Shown one piece after another: positions 1 to 8,719 of a stretch of DNA of 10,780 bases. Position 1 is the stretch's first letter; each line of letters opens with the position of its first letter. Location: contig CAZQUZ010000016.1 of NCBI GenBank assembly GCA_964596675.1, positions 1-10,780 on the forward strand, written 5' to 3'. The position numbers and the translations under genes were made by a program. The DNA is from JAGOMW01 sp964596675 (lineage in GTDB: Bacteria; Patescibacteriota; Gracilibacteria; BD1-5; UBA2023). The notes below the pieces were generated by a model, which had not been told where the DNA came from, ran no database searches, and saw only the letters and a program-made list of their open reading frames with translations.

Positions 1-2138
1 ACTTCCTCGGTACGACAGATAACATAGATGTCGTCTTTCGGAGAAATAATATAGAAGCATTTCGTATCGCAAATATAGGAGCAGCAAGTACTGGTTCTAT
101 CATCACGACTGCAGATGCGAAGATACATTGACTTACCGTCGGTCGTGGAAGTGGAAGTATTGCTACAAATACTGCTATAGGAAGTGGCACACTCTTTTCT
201 AACATATATGGTGATTATAATGTTGCAATAGGATCGAATACTATGCTCTTAAATGTGAATGGTTTTGGTAATACTGCAGTATGAGCTGATGCTCTTCGAT
301 CAAATACAAATGCTACTTCTAATACCGCTATAGGATACCAAGCAATGCGTAATAATAGTATGGGAGGTTCGAATACTGCCATTGGTGCGAATGTTCTCTT
401 TTCGAATAGTGGCGGAAATATAAATACTGCCATTGGTGTGAATGTTCTCTTTTCGAATACCACTGGTAATCAAAATTCAGCAAATTGATCAGAAGCACTC
501 TATGCCAATACTATTGGTAGTCAAAATACAGCAAATGGAATCTCTTCTCTTTCTCATAATACCACAGGTTCATGAAATACGGCACAAGGGTTTCGTTCAT
601 GATCTGGACATCTATCCCTTACAGGAAACTATAATACCTTCCTCGGAGCCTATACTACCTATTCGAATGGTACTATCACAAATGCTACCGCTATCGGTGC
701 TTTTACTACTGTTTCTCAGTCGAACACTGTCATCCTCGGTAGTGGTGCCAATGTCGGTATCAACACATCAGCGCCTGCTACCAGACTCGATGTAAATGGA
801 TGAATCCGTGCCGTATGATGAAGTACATTTGCTGGTACAAATGGGTATACATTTAGCTCTCCTGGAGACACAGATGGTGGTATGTACTCTCCTGCAGACG
901 GTACACTCACATTCGCTACGAATAATCTCGAGCGCATGCGACTCAGTAGTACTGGAAACTTCGGTATCTGAACGACCAATCCAGGAACTACCCTCGATGT
1001 CCGTGGTACAGGATCGCTCTGGGGTATACGTATATCATCTGGGGCTACTGCTGGCTATGTCCTCACATCAGATGCCTCTGGGAATGCGAGATGGGCAGCA
1101 TCTGCTGGTGGAGGATGGGGACTCACAGGTAATGCTGGTACAAATGCATCTACGAACTTCCTCGGTACGACAGATAACACCGATGTCGTATTTCGTAGGA
1201 ATAATATAGAGGCATTTCGACTCACGACTGCAAGTGGTAGCATCAGTACATCTCTAGATATGCGTGTAAATGGTCTGACAGTCGGAAGATGAGGTGGAAA
1301 TGGTGGATCTAATGTCGCAGTCGGTATGGAGGCACTCTCTCTGCATACCAGTGGATGGAACAATAATGCTGTCTGATATCAGGCACTGTATAATACAGTA
1401 GGTGGTGCCAATAACCATGCGTTTGGTTTTCAGGCACTCTATAATAATACTTCATGAGGATCAAATGTCGCAGTCTGATGTAGGAGTATGTATGGTAATA
1501 TATCTGGACAGCAAAATGTCTGAGTATGATGCGAATCACTCTACTCGAGTCTCTGATTTTTTAATGTAGGTCTATGATATCAGGCATTATTTAATAATAC
1601 TACAGGTCAGTCGAACATCGGTATCTGACGCAATTCTGGTAGTGGTATAACTACAGGATCCAATAATATTGCTATTGGTGATACTACATCTGTACCGTCT
1701 GGAACATGATCGAATCAGGTACGCATAGGAAATACATCAGTCACTTATGCGGGTATCCAGGTGGCATGGACTATCACCTCAGATAAGCGCTGGAAGCATG
1801 ATATCGTACCTATGGAGAGTGCTCTTACATTTCTCCAGGCACTCCGCCCTGTCGAGTATGTACGTACTGGAGATACGAAAAAGGAAGCATGATTTATTGC
1901 TCAAGATGTAGAGTCTACCATAGAGACTCTCGGTATGAAAAATCAGTGATTCCTCACGAAGACGGATGCAGGATATCTCGAACTCAGGTACAACGACTTT
2001 ATCGCCTATATCGTACGTGGTGTCCAGGAACTCTCTGCGAAAAGCGATACTCTCGAGACAGAGAATGCGACTCTCCGTGCGAAGAATATAGAGCTCGAGA
2101 AACGTCTCGATGCGATAGAGGCAAGACTCGGTATGTAG
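1..2138 (+). CDS. Tail-fibre-like surface adhesin with YadA-head-like repeats and C-terminal S74 chaperone domain (5' end missing)
   Basis: The frame starting at position 3 stays open to a TAG at 2136-2138 when UGA is read as Gly, giving 711 visible residues; the N-terminus lies outside the window. In order: an NFLGTTDN module (residues 1-20), a first array of 17-residue repeats (about 73-208), a linker with fibre-like phrases such as GIGTTNPGTTLDV and GYVLTSDASGNARW, a second copy of the NFLGTTDN module (about 385-407), a second repeat array (437-563), then a peptidase S74 domain. The S74 start carries SDKRWK (S593, K598), the spacing of the Ser-Lys dyad that in phage endosialidases cuts the chain just before the Ser. 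The released tail would be 119 residues ending in a heptad-like coiled coil (about 670-711). By family knowledge S74 domains drive trimer assembly of beta-helical fibres. A surface adhesin role is inferred. A phage origin is unlikely because no phage genes are nearby. Confidence 0.9.
219..626 (+). repeat. Coding array 1: eight 51-bp (17-residue) YadA-head-like repeats
   Basis: Units begin at exact 51-base steps (219, 270, 321, 372, 423, 474, 525, 576). The consensus is roughly N-T-A-I/V-G-x-x-A/V-L-x-x-N-T-x-G-x-x. Units 4 and 5 are also close at DNA level (ATTGGTGYGAATGTTCTCTT shared). The NTAIGxxAL pattern resembles the left-handed beta-roll of YadA-type heads and of many S74-terminated fibre proteins. 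Less regular copies continue to about 720. Confidence 0.85.
1311..1691 (+). repeat. Coding array 2: seven 16-17-residue YadA-head-like repeats plus a partial one
   Basis: The period and consensus match array 1 (N-V-A-V-G-x-x-A/S-L/M-Y-x-N-x-x-G). Six units are 17 residues and one (the fifth) is 16, so the register slips once. A short partial unit starts at 1665. Two units carry a Cys after VG, which array 1 lacks. It precedes the S74 domain directly. Confidence 0.8.
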
Positions 2139-2147
2139 TATCTTTCT

Positions 2148-2182
2148 AAAAAATCCTCTCATGCTGTATGAGAGGATTTTTC
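2148..2182. terminator. Strong intrinsic terminator after the fibre gene
   Basis: A perfect 14-bp stem (2149-2162 with 2168-2181, core TCCTCTCAT/ATGAGAGGA) with a 5-base GCTGT loop is flanked by A6 on the left and T5 on the right. It begins 10 bases after the TAG of the fibre gene. The flanking A and T runs make it potentially active on both strands. Confidence 0.9.
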
Positions 2183-2184
2183 CC

Positions 2185-2212
2185 TTGATTTTGGTGATGA
2201 CGCGGATATACT
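2185..2212 (+). promoter_or_regulatory. Predicted sigma70-type promoter for the small two-gene module
   Basis: TTGATT (2185-2190), a 16-base spacer and TATACT (2207-2212) lie directly after the preceding terminator. Transcription would start near 2219, leaving a leader of about 18 bases before the ATG at 2237. The leader has no well-placed Shine-Dalgarno sequence: the AGGAG at 2213-2217 is too far upstream and lies next to the -10 box. Confidence 0.6.
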
Positions 2213-2236
2213 AGGAGTACTTAATCCCCATATTCT

Positions 2237-2368
2237 ATGTCAGTACTATATAAGTGACAGACAGCATACACTCTTGAGGAGATTCGTGAGCGAGCAAAGC
2301 TACGAAATCATGAGCGAGCTCAAGAGATACCAACTCTATTACGCCAAAAAGAAAGTGAATATGTATAA
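2237..2368 (+). CDS. Small 43-residue protein, candidate antitoxin
   Basis: ATG at 2237, TAA at 2366-2368, one UGA (Gly7). The product is short and charged, with a predicted helix (YTLEEIRERAKLRNHERAQE) that contains many Arg and Glu. An in-frame TAA at 2222-2224 rules out a longer start. Its last 8 bases overlap the ATG of the next gene (ATGTATAA), a typical translational-coupling arrangement. The position just upstream of a small RelE/ParE-like protein and behind a private promoter suggests an antitoxin. I do not recognise the family, and 43 residues is short for an antitoxin, so it may be only the partner-binding part or an unrelated leader peptide. Confidence 0.55.
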
Positions 2369-2702
2369 AATCATTGTTTCACAGCATGTAGATAATCTGA
2401 TTGATAGATACTGAGATTGATATCGAGATATTTTTATATCTCGTTTTTCTGATACTGGACTTTGACATGCAGAATCCCTGATTCAGCGACAATATATCGA
2501 ATCATCTGAATTATTGGTGGATGGTATTATCGAGGCTATATATCAGGCTATGTCGAATGAATTAGTTCCATATGCTCCGTTTCAAAATGGAATAAGAGAA
2601 ACCAGTATTCGTCTCGGTGCTCGTAGACTTTTTATCCGATATGAGGAAGATTCTCAGGATATGACTCGATATATCACAGATATCGAAATTCTGAGGAGAT
2701 AG
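2361..2702 (+). CDS. 113-residue RelE/ParE-like protein, candidate toxin
   Basis: ATG at 2361 overlaps the end of the preceding gene; TAG at 2700-2702. The frame holds three UGA codons (Gly18, Gly20, Gly35), so the standard code would see only the fragment after the last of them. The first residues MYKIIVSQHV and the C-terminal strand pattern RRLFIRYEED...TRYITDIEILRR look like the beta-sheet of RelE/ParE toxins, with a basic/acidic helical middle. The size also fits that fold. The call rests on pattern and context only; no diagnostic catalytic set is visible. If correct, the protein would act as an mRNA endonuclease or gyrase poison held in check by the 43-residue partner. It is followed 70 bases later by a terminator. 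Confidence 0.6.
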
Positions 2703-2770
2703 CAGTATGGATGAGTATTCCTGTGAAAGTCTCGAATAAAAAACTCGCTCGATGATGTATCAAATATATA

Positions 2771-2807
2771 AAAAAACCATCCATGAGTATTCGGGGGTGG
2801 ATTTTTT
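2771..2807. terminator. Bidirectional intrinsic terminator between the small module and valS
   Basis: CCATCC (2777-2782) pairs with GGGTGG (2795-2800), including one T-G pair, across a 12-base loop. It is flanked by A6 (2771-2776) and T6 (2802-2807), which extend the stem past one bulged A. It would end plus-strand transcription of the two-gene module and minus-strand transcription coming from valS. Confidence 0.75.
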
Positions 2808-3021
2808 ATATAGGTAGAGGTATGCTTACTTTTCCCAGGGATGTTTTTCTTTCATATCGTTTATATATTCGCTCATATTGCATGATGAAGCGATGTTTTG
2901 CATTGTGTTGGAGCTCTTCTTGATGACGATATTCCCCCATTTCACGCCTGATACTATCTATCTTATCTTCGAGGCAATTATTTGTAACTTCTTGCTTCGT
3001 ATGGAGCGGCTTTTTTTGCAT
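2806..3021 (-). CDS. Doubtful 71-residue ORF downstream of valS, possibly part of a decayed gene
   Basis: On the minus strand an ATG at 3021-3019 opens 71 codons to a TAA at 2808-2806. The middle is convincingly protein-like and charged (LEDKIDSIRREMGEYRHQEE), with no UGA codon. However, the ends do not look native: the stop sits inside the T-tract of the terminator. The other two frames also carry protein-like fragments. One (3055-2978) contains DKQEAFNAKKAAPYEARSYK. The other (2957-2826) ends MSEYINDMKEKHPWEK just before the terminator. A composite protein with one or two frameshifts, one perhaps at the A7 run at 3011-3017, would explain all three. No family is recognised. Confidence 0.35.
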   Translation of the reverse strand: MQKKPLHTKQEVTNNCLEDKIDSIRREMGEYRHQEELQHNAKHRFIMQYERIYKRYERKTSLGKVSIPLPI

Positions 3022-3070
3022 TGAATGCCTCTTGCTTATCGATAAAACTTTCGAATTAGGGGAGATATAT

Positions 3071-5869
3071 TTAGGGTAGGGTATTATACTTCTCTTCGAG
3101 CTTCGAGAGTTCGAGCTCTGCGAGATGCATTTTTTCCATCTCTCCACGTACGACTTTTTCTGGTGCATTCGCGACGAATGCTGTATTTTTTAGCTTTGTC
3201 TGCACGCTACGGATATAGTTTTTCTTATTTTCTATCTCTCCATGGAGTCTGGTTTTTTCTTCTATGAGTTTCTCTGTATCGAGAGCGGCATCTACGTATA
3301 TCTCTATACCATCTATGACACCGTATGCATAACCGAGTCACTTTATAGATTTCTCTTCGAGAGTGAGCTCACTCACACGAGCGAGACCACATATGAGTGG
3401 AGTATTGGACTCTATGGATTCACGGTATATCTTTGGGACGACGAGTACGACATTACGAGGTTCTCCTGGTTTTATCCCAGACTCTGCTCGGAGATTTCGT
3501 ATGATACGAACTATCTCCCATACACGGGTCATGGCGCTATCTTTTTGTGGATGATTCTCGAGTCCTGTCATACTCCACGTACTACTCGCGAGGAGCTGTC
3601 CTCATGTGATATGGCCATAGAGCACCTCAGTGATATGTGGAGCATAGGGATGGAGCAGTGTGAGTATATCTATGATACAGAGTGACATGACATCTCGTCC
3701 GAGGATACTACGATCTTTTTCTATCTTATACGCCTCTATAGCGAAGTCGGCGAACTCATCTCGGATAAATGTGAGGAGATCCCCCCCTGACATAGAAAAA
3801 CTATAGTCTTCCATACCACTTGTTACATTTTCGATAGTATGAGCAAGACGAGAAAGTATCCATGACTCATATGGGAGGAGTTCTTCCGATTTTTGGAGGA
3901 TGCGTTTTTCTATGATAGCGCGATTATCTGTGATATCTCAGACATTCATCCAGGTGAATCTGACGATATTCCAAAATTTATTGAGAAAGAGACTGTATTC
4001 ACTCACAGTCTTCATAGAAAAGTTTAGATTATTCCCAGGTGTATTACCGAGGACGAGCGAGAGGCGTAGGGCATCGACAGAGTACTCATCGATGACAGTG
4101 AGTGGATCGATGATAGTACCCCAGCTCTTACTCATCTTGCGACCATCTTCATTGAGCACGAGTCCATGGAGATATATCGTCTTAAATGGTGTCTGACCAG
4201 TATATTCATATCACATGAGGAGCATGCGTATCACCCAGAAAAAGAGGATATCATAGCCTGTTTCGAGGACATTGGCTGGATAGTATTTTTCGAAAAATTC
4301 TCATGGTGAGTCGATCTGATAGTCGAGTACAGAAAAAGGCCAGAGTGCACTCGAGAACCAAGTATCGAGCACATCATCATCCCTGCGTATGAAAAATCCT
4401 GAAAACGTCGTCCTTTGTGTTCAAATCTCCGCGTCATTACTCGCTGTATTCTGGGATACGTCTCGTACTGATGCTCGATTTTCACCCAAATTACTTCCAT
4501 TTTGAGGATTTTTCCAGTCTTCAGTATAGGGTACATTATATTTCTCACATTGCTTTTTTATGAGCTCAGTCGGATCTCGCGTGACGCCGAGGAGCTCTCC
4601 TGTCTCTGTGTCATAGTACGCAGGGATCTGATGTCACCACCAGAGCTGGCGAGAGATACACCAGTCACGGAGATTATATATCCAGTCTTCGAAGTTTTTC
4701 TCGAATCGAGATGGGATAATCTCGAACTCATTTTTCTCATATCATGCGATGACTTTTTCAGCAAGTACGCTTGCCCGGACGAACCACTGTGTCGATACCA
4801 CTGATTCGACTCGACACTTCGAGCGTTCACAGAATCCTACTTTATGGATGTACGGTTCTATCCGTACTAGATTGCCTTTTGCTCGGAGGAGTTCCACGAT
4901 ATTATCGCGTCATTCTTTATCCGCTTTTTGTCATGCAAATGGTCATGCCTCCGTATTCATATATCCATTCCGATCGATGACAGTGTAGTCACGTTTGAGT
5001 CCATGTCGTTTCGCAGTTTCGAAATCTGCAGGATCATGCGCAGGAGTGATTTTGACCACACCAGTACCGAACTCCATATCTACCATCTCATCACCGATGA
5101 TGGGGATTTCTTTATTTACTATAGGGAGTATGACACTACGTCCGATGAGTTTTTTGTATCGCTTATCTTTCGGATGGACTGCGACTGCCTGGTCTGCGAG
5201 GAGAGTCTCTGGTCGAGTCGTCGCTATGAGGAGCTCATTATCACTTCCCGCTACGAAGTAGTTCACATAGTACATCTTCTCTTCGACTTCGATATGCTCC
5301 ACCTCGATATCAGATATCACAGATTCGAGAGCAGGGGAGTAGTTCACCATATACTCACCACGGTATATGAGTCATTTATTATATAGATCTACGAATATAT
5401 CTTCCACGAGCGTATTCGACTTTTCATCGAATGTGTACCTTTCATGTCACCAGTCTACAGTTGATCCCATCTTTCTCATCTGATTTTGGATATTACCACC
5501 GTACTCATCGACCCATTCTCTACATGCATCGAGAAAGGCTGGCCTCCCAATCTCTTTTCTATTTTTACCTGCTTTCTGGAGGCGAGCTTCTACCTTGGCC
5601 TGGGTCGATATACCGGCATGATCTGTACCAGGTATCCAGAGAGTACTGTCACCTTTCATACGATGGTATCGTACCATGATATCCTCGAGTGTGAGCATCA
5701 GTGCATGCCCGATATGGAGATTCCCCGTGATATTCGGAGGTGGTATCGGGAGATAAAAAGTCTTTCCACTTGTTCACTCATGGGGAGCTCCTATATTTTC
5801 TTTTTCCCAGAGACTCTGCATGAGTCATTCAGATGCTTTCGGGTCATATTGTTTTGGAAAGTCAGACAT
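3071..5869 (-). CDS. valS: Valyl-tRNA synthetase
   Basis: A complete class Ia enzyme of 932 residues (E. coli has 951) that charges tRNA-Val in the cytoplasm. ATG at 5869, TAA at 3073-3071, with at least 15 in-frame UGA codons read as Gly. Near the N-terminus PPPNITGNLHIGHAL holds the HIGH signature (52-55). The CP1 editing domain shows ATTRPET (about 216-222) and the HDPADF motif (about 278-283). RQLWWGH and DVLDTWFSSALWPFS precede KMSKS (578-582). The anticodon-binding domain and a C-terminal coiled-coil tRNA arm follow, ending LEEKYNTLP. The usual NWCP of the editing region is NYSP here. A polar Asn/Ser-rich stretch occupies about residues 455-494, before DVLDTWF. The WWGH glycine and the glycine after VDW are UGA codons. 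There is no ribosome-binding site before the ATG. Confidence 0.97.
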
Positions 5870-5877
5870 AATCTATA

Positions 5878-5909
5878 ATAAAAAAGAAATAGAGGCATAT
5901 GCCTATATT
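5878..5909 (-). terminator. Probable weak terminator after the sugar transferase gene
   Basis: The 12-base palindrome AGGCATATGCCT (5893-5904) extends with one mismatch to 5888-5909. On the minus strand it is followed by TTCTTTTTTA. This gives a short hairpin plus U-tract between the sugar transferase stop and the valS start. It lies only about 10 bases before the valS ATG, so it could instead sit in the valS leader as an attenuator. Confidence 0.45.
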
Positions 5910-5920
5910 AGAGCCATTTT

Positions 5921-5948
5921 AGTGTATCGATTTTCTCACTTTTTCCAA
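5921..5948 (-). promoter_or_regulatory. Possible valS promoter
   Basis: On the minus strand TTGGAA (5948-5943), a 16-base spacer and TACACT (5926-5921) precede valS. Transcription would start near 5914, giving a leader of about 45 bases that contains the palindrome at 5893-5904. The match to consensus is moderate only. Confidence 0.35.
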
Positions 5949-5954
5949 ATTTTT

Positions 5955-7379
5955 CTATCGGAATGCTCGCGTAAAAACTACACCTATAGTTTTCAAGAGA
6001 ATAATCATATCAAGTAATATACTATAGTGTTCTATATAGTACACATCATATGCTACTTCTTGGTCAAAGCTATTTTTCTCTCTTCCTGATACTTGAGCCA
6101 TCCCTGTGATGCCTGGTTTTATAGTGAGTACCTGATGATGATGTTCTTCGTATTGCTCTACTTCTCGTGGCTGATGTGGACGTGGTCATACGAGAGACAT
6201 ATCTCATCTCAGTACGTTCCAGAGCTGTGGGAGCTCGTCGAGAGAGAATCGTTCCAGTATTTTTCAGATATGTGTTTTTCGAGGGTCATTCGCTATCTTA
6301 TAGAGTGGGCCATTACGAGTATCGGAGGTTTCTTTGAGTTGTTCTTCGTATGCGAGGGCATCATCATGCTGTCGCTTCTCTGCATTATTATAGGCATCTT
6401 TCGTAGAATATTTCCAGTACATATATCGAAACTTATAGAGAGAAAACATTTTTCCAGATATACCTACACGAAGATTTTTATATATCGGGGGACCACTCGG
6501 ATCCTCTATAAATATAAGTACCATGATAATGATATATACTGGTATGAGTATGATAAAGAATATACCACCAAATACTATATCAAAGAGACGTTTTAGTATA
6601 CGATCCCATGCACTCATGGCGATAGATGATGCGCGTATCACGGGTATATTACCGATAAATGACTCTTCGTGAGATATGTGGTATATAGAAGCTGATACAC
6701 TCGGATAGCAAAATGGTATACCATATACTGAGCAGAGTTTTATGATATGAGTTTTTTCATTTTCTGTCATTTCTGTCATGAGGAGTACTGTATCTATCTG
6801 TTTTTTTCTGAGGAGTTCTGATATCTTCTCACTTTCAGTTTTTGGTATATGTGTGTATATGATACCATGTGATGTATCCATTTTCGATGAATGGATACCG
6901 TCGATTATGAGGATATGATTTTTGGAAATTATACCATTTTTATAGAGAAGAGACATGATGGTATAGAGTCACCATCTGAGAAGTATAGCATATACTATAG
7001 AGAGTATATATACATATCATATTATGAGGCGTGGTATTTCTTTCGTGAACAAAAACCCCGTCGTCATATAGACAAGCGCTATATAAAATATAAACCACAT
7101 ACTCGCACGTATGATAACTCGTTTTATGATATCCCAGAGAGGGGTGGTAGTCTCGTACCGATAGAGTCAGTATATACTAAAAATACTTCCCCACACTAAC
7201 ACTCACGATATAATAAATGGAACAAACTGATCAGGGCTAATATACGGTATAGGGAGCTGTATGAGTGGTATACCATCAGTAATCTGACGAAGATTGTATG
7301 CGATAAAAAATATCCCTATAATACCACCCATCTCGAAGATAGGAAGGAACAAGGAAGTGATAATCTCGTGACGCTTCAT
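5955..7379 (-). CDS. Membrane polyprenyl-phosphate sugar-1-phosphate transferase (WbaP/WcaJ/PglC superfamily)
   Basis: 474 residues, ATG at 7379, TAG at 5957-5955, seven UGA codons read as Gly. The enzyme moves a sugar-1-phosphate from a nucleotide sugar to undecaprenyl phosphate on the inner face of the membrane, the first step of capsule, O-antigen or glycoprotein glycan assembly. Four hydrophobic segments fill about residues 8-140. A Rossmann-like CoA_binding_3-type region follows (about 155-225). Then come a membrane hairpin (about 267-291), the KFR element (about 315-318), and the catalytic core with LDELPQLWN (D381-E382 dyad) and RGDMSLVGPRP (391-401). Two glycines of that last motif, G392 and G398, are UGA codons. 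The C-terminus carries KPGITGMAQVSGR. The sugar substrate cannot be told from sequence. No glycosyltransferase neighbours lie in the window. Confidence 0.93.
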
Positions 7380-7408
7380 AGTGGTGTATAACTGTATAAG
7401 AAATTTTC

Positions 7409-7436
7409 TTGATAAATACTATTCATTTCATACAAT
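7409..7436 (+). promoter_or_regulatory. Predicted promoter of the LemA-like gene
   Basis: TTGATA (7409-7414), a 16-base spacer and TACAAT (7431-7436) are close to the sigma70 consensus. A start near 7443 would leave about 12 leader bases before the ATG at 7456, with no Shine-Dalgarno sequence. A second -10-like TATAAT at 7442-7447 is only 8 bases from the ATG and would make the mRNA essentially leaderless. Confidence 0.55.
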
Positions 7437-7455
7437 AAAGCTATAATTTTTTTCT

Positions 7456-7974
7456 ATGACATTTCACATATCATATAGTATTTTTCTCCTCATACTGGTA
7501 CTCATAGCGTGTATCGTATATATATCATTTTATATCTTTTTGTCCTCAGCTGTCAAGAAAGAGGAGCGCGCTCTCCTCGATATATATCTTCATAAAATAT
7601 CGAAAATTCCTGCCCTTATAGAAGTGATGCGTCCTCATATAGTGAAGTCAGAAGCATTTCATCCGCTCACTCTCGCACATACGAAGTCTATCATCGAATC
7701 TCATAATAGTATCTATGATATCCTCGCAGATAATGCTACGCTCCAGAATGAATTTCTCTTTCTCATGAAGCTTTCTCAGCATGCGCCCGAGCTCCAGAAG
7801 CATGAATATTTCTTATATATACGTGATTTTATTATTCGATATGAGAGAGAGATGCGAGATAGATTTACTACGATGAATGATGCTATCCACGTCTGGAATA
7901 GATTTGTACAGATAAAAAATATCACAATTATCTGATATATTTTTCCGGGAGCGAGACGTTCTGAGATACTCTAG
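7456..7974 (+). CDS. LemA-like membrane-anchored protein
   Basis: ATG at 7456. The first stop in code 25 is TAG at 7972-7974, giving 172 residues; a standard-code reading would stop at the UGA 7933-7935, 13 codons earlier. One N-terminal transmembrane segment (about 7-30) is followed by a long helical region. That region resembles the LemA fold: KIPALIEVMRPH matches the usual RRxDLIPNLVETV area, and ELQKHEYFLYIRDFI with the following MNDAIHVWN matches the ExFxxLQxEL...YN signature. The C-terminal IIGYIFPG lies where LemA proteins have FPsxxiA, which supports reading through the UGA. Cytoplasmic versus outside orientation is not determined. LemA function is poorly known; the similarity is distant, so the family call is tentative. 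It overlaps the end of lgt by 47 bases. Confidence 0.7.
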
Positions 7975-8719
7975 AAGAGCCTAGATATATAGCTATACCG
8001 AGTGCTATCATCGGTATACTATATATCATGCCGAGCGTGAGCCATGATGTCCCGAAGAGATATCCTATATGCTCATCTGGCATACGGAATATCTCTGCGA
8101 ATATCCGGAGTCAACCATATGTCATGAGAAATATGCTACTGAGTCGTCCTGGAGGAGTCGCCCATCGACTATAATGCCTCGCTATCTGCATGATAGAGAG
8201 GAGGAGTATGCCTTCGAGAAATGCCTGCAAGAGTGGGCTCGGAAAATATGGAATGCCATTCTGTATTATAGCAAATGGACCAGTATAGGGGCTATAGCCG
8301 AGTAATTCTTTGTTTATATAGTTGCCGATACGTCAGAGTCAGAGCGCGAGAGGTAGTATAGTGAGGAGTATATCAGAGATACCGAAGAGTTTATATCGGT
8401 ATTTTTTCGCGAATAGCATGAGTGCGATGATGACTCCTATAGTGCCCCCATGAAAACTCATCCCACCACTCCATATCTCGAGTATCTCTACGGGATGAGA
8501 GAGATAGTATAGGGGCTGATAGAGTACCACATATCAGAGTCGTCATCATCAGATCACCCCGATGAATACAAAGAGGAGGAATATATCCATATCACGACGG
8601 TGTATCTGACTATACCGAGCCATATATTCGAAACATATGATAAATCCTAGCGCATACATGAGTCCATACCATGTCGGAGCTATGCTGATGCCGAAAATCG
8701 ACACTTCGAATATATGCAT
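7928..8719 (-). CDS. lgt: Prolipoprotein diacylglyceryl transferase
   Basis: 263 residues, ATG at 8719, TAA at 7930-7928. An integral membrane enzyme that moves diacylglycerol from phosphatidylglycerol to the lipobox Cys of prolipoproteins. Family landmarks in order: TWYGLMYALGF near the N-terminus; GVIGGGRLGYV (54-64); GGMSFHGGTIGV (86-97), containing the conserved His (H90); the signature GRIGNYINKELLG; FPSPLLQAFLEG; and LRIFAEIFRMPDEHIGYLFG near the end. The FREPD motif of most homologues is FRMPD here. Seven UGA codons encode Gly, including three in a row (G57-G59, bases 8551-8543), followed by another at G62. Multiple membrane segments are evident. It converges on and overlaps the LemA-like gene. 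Its promoter is not clear; TATAAC at 8737-8732 is a possible -10 box, 12 bases before the ATG. Confidence 0.96.

Noticed and set aside
219..626. Regular 51-base repeats that could suggest a CRISPR array or minisatellite
   Set aside because: The repeats are in frame, diverge mostly at silent or variable positions, and encode a 17-residue YadA-head-like unit. There are no distinct repeat and spacer segments.
1..2138. Prophage tail fibre
   Set aside because: The S74 domain is shared with phage fibres, but no capsid, portal, terminase, tail or integrase gene is nearby. The paralogue at 10186 has a bacterial signal peptide.
3242..3685. Plus-strand ORFs of 100-150 residues across the valS region, including 4928-5386 and 5486-5878
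   Set aside because: All are antisense shadows of the continuous valS frame and show no domain pattern.
5870..5954. T-box riboswitch upstream of valS
   Set aside because: The gap is only 85 bases, and I see no T-box sequence or specifier stem.
6093..6596. A 167-residue plus-strand ORF rich in aromatic residues
   Set aside because: It lies antisense to the sugar transferase catalytic core, whose conserved motifs leave no doubt about the real strand.
3071..8719. Multiple broken genes (pseudogene-rich region) as an explanation for the short ORFs
   Set aside because: All breaks are UGA codons, no frameshifts are needed in valS, lgt or the sugar transferase, and conserved motifs continue across each UGA.
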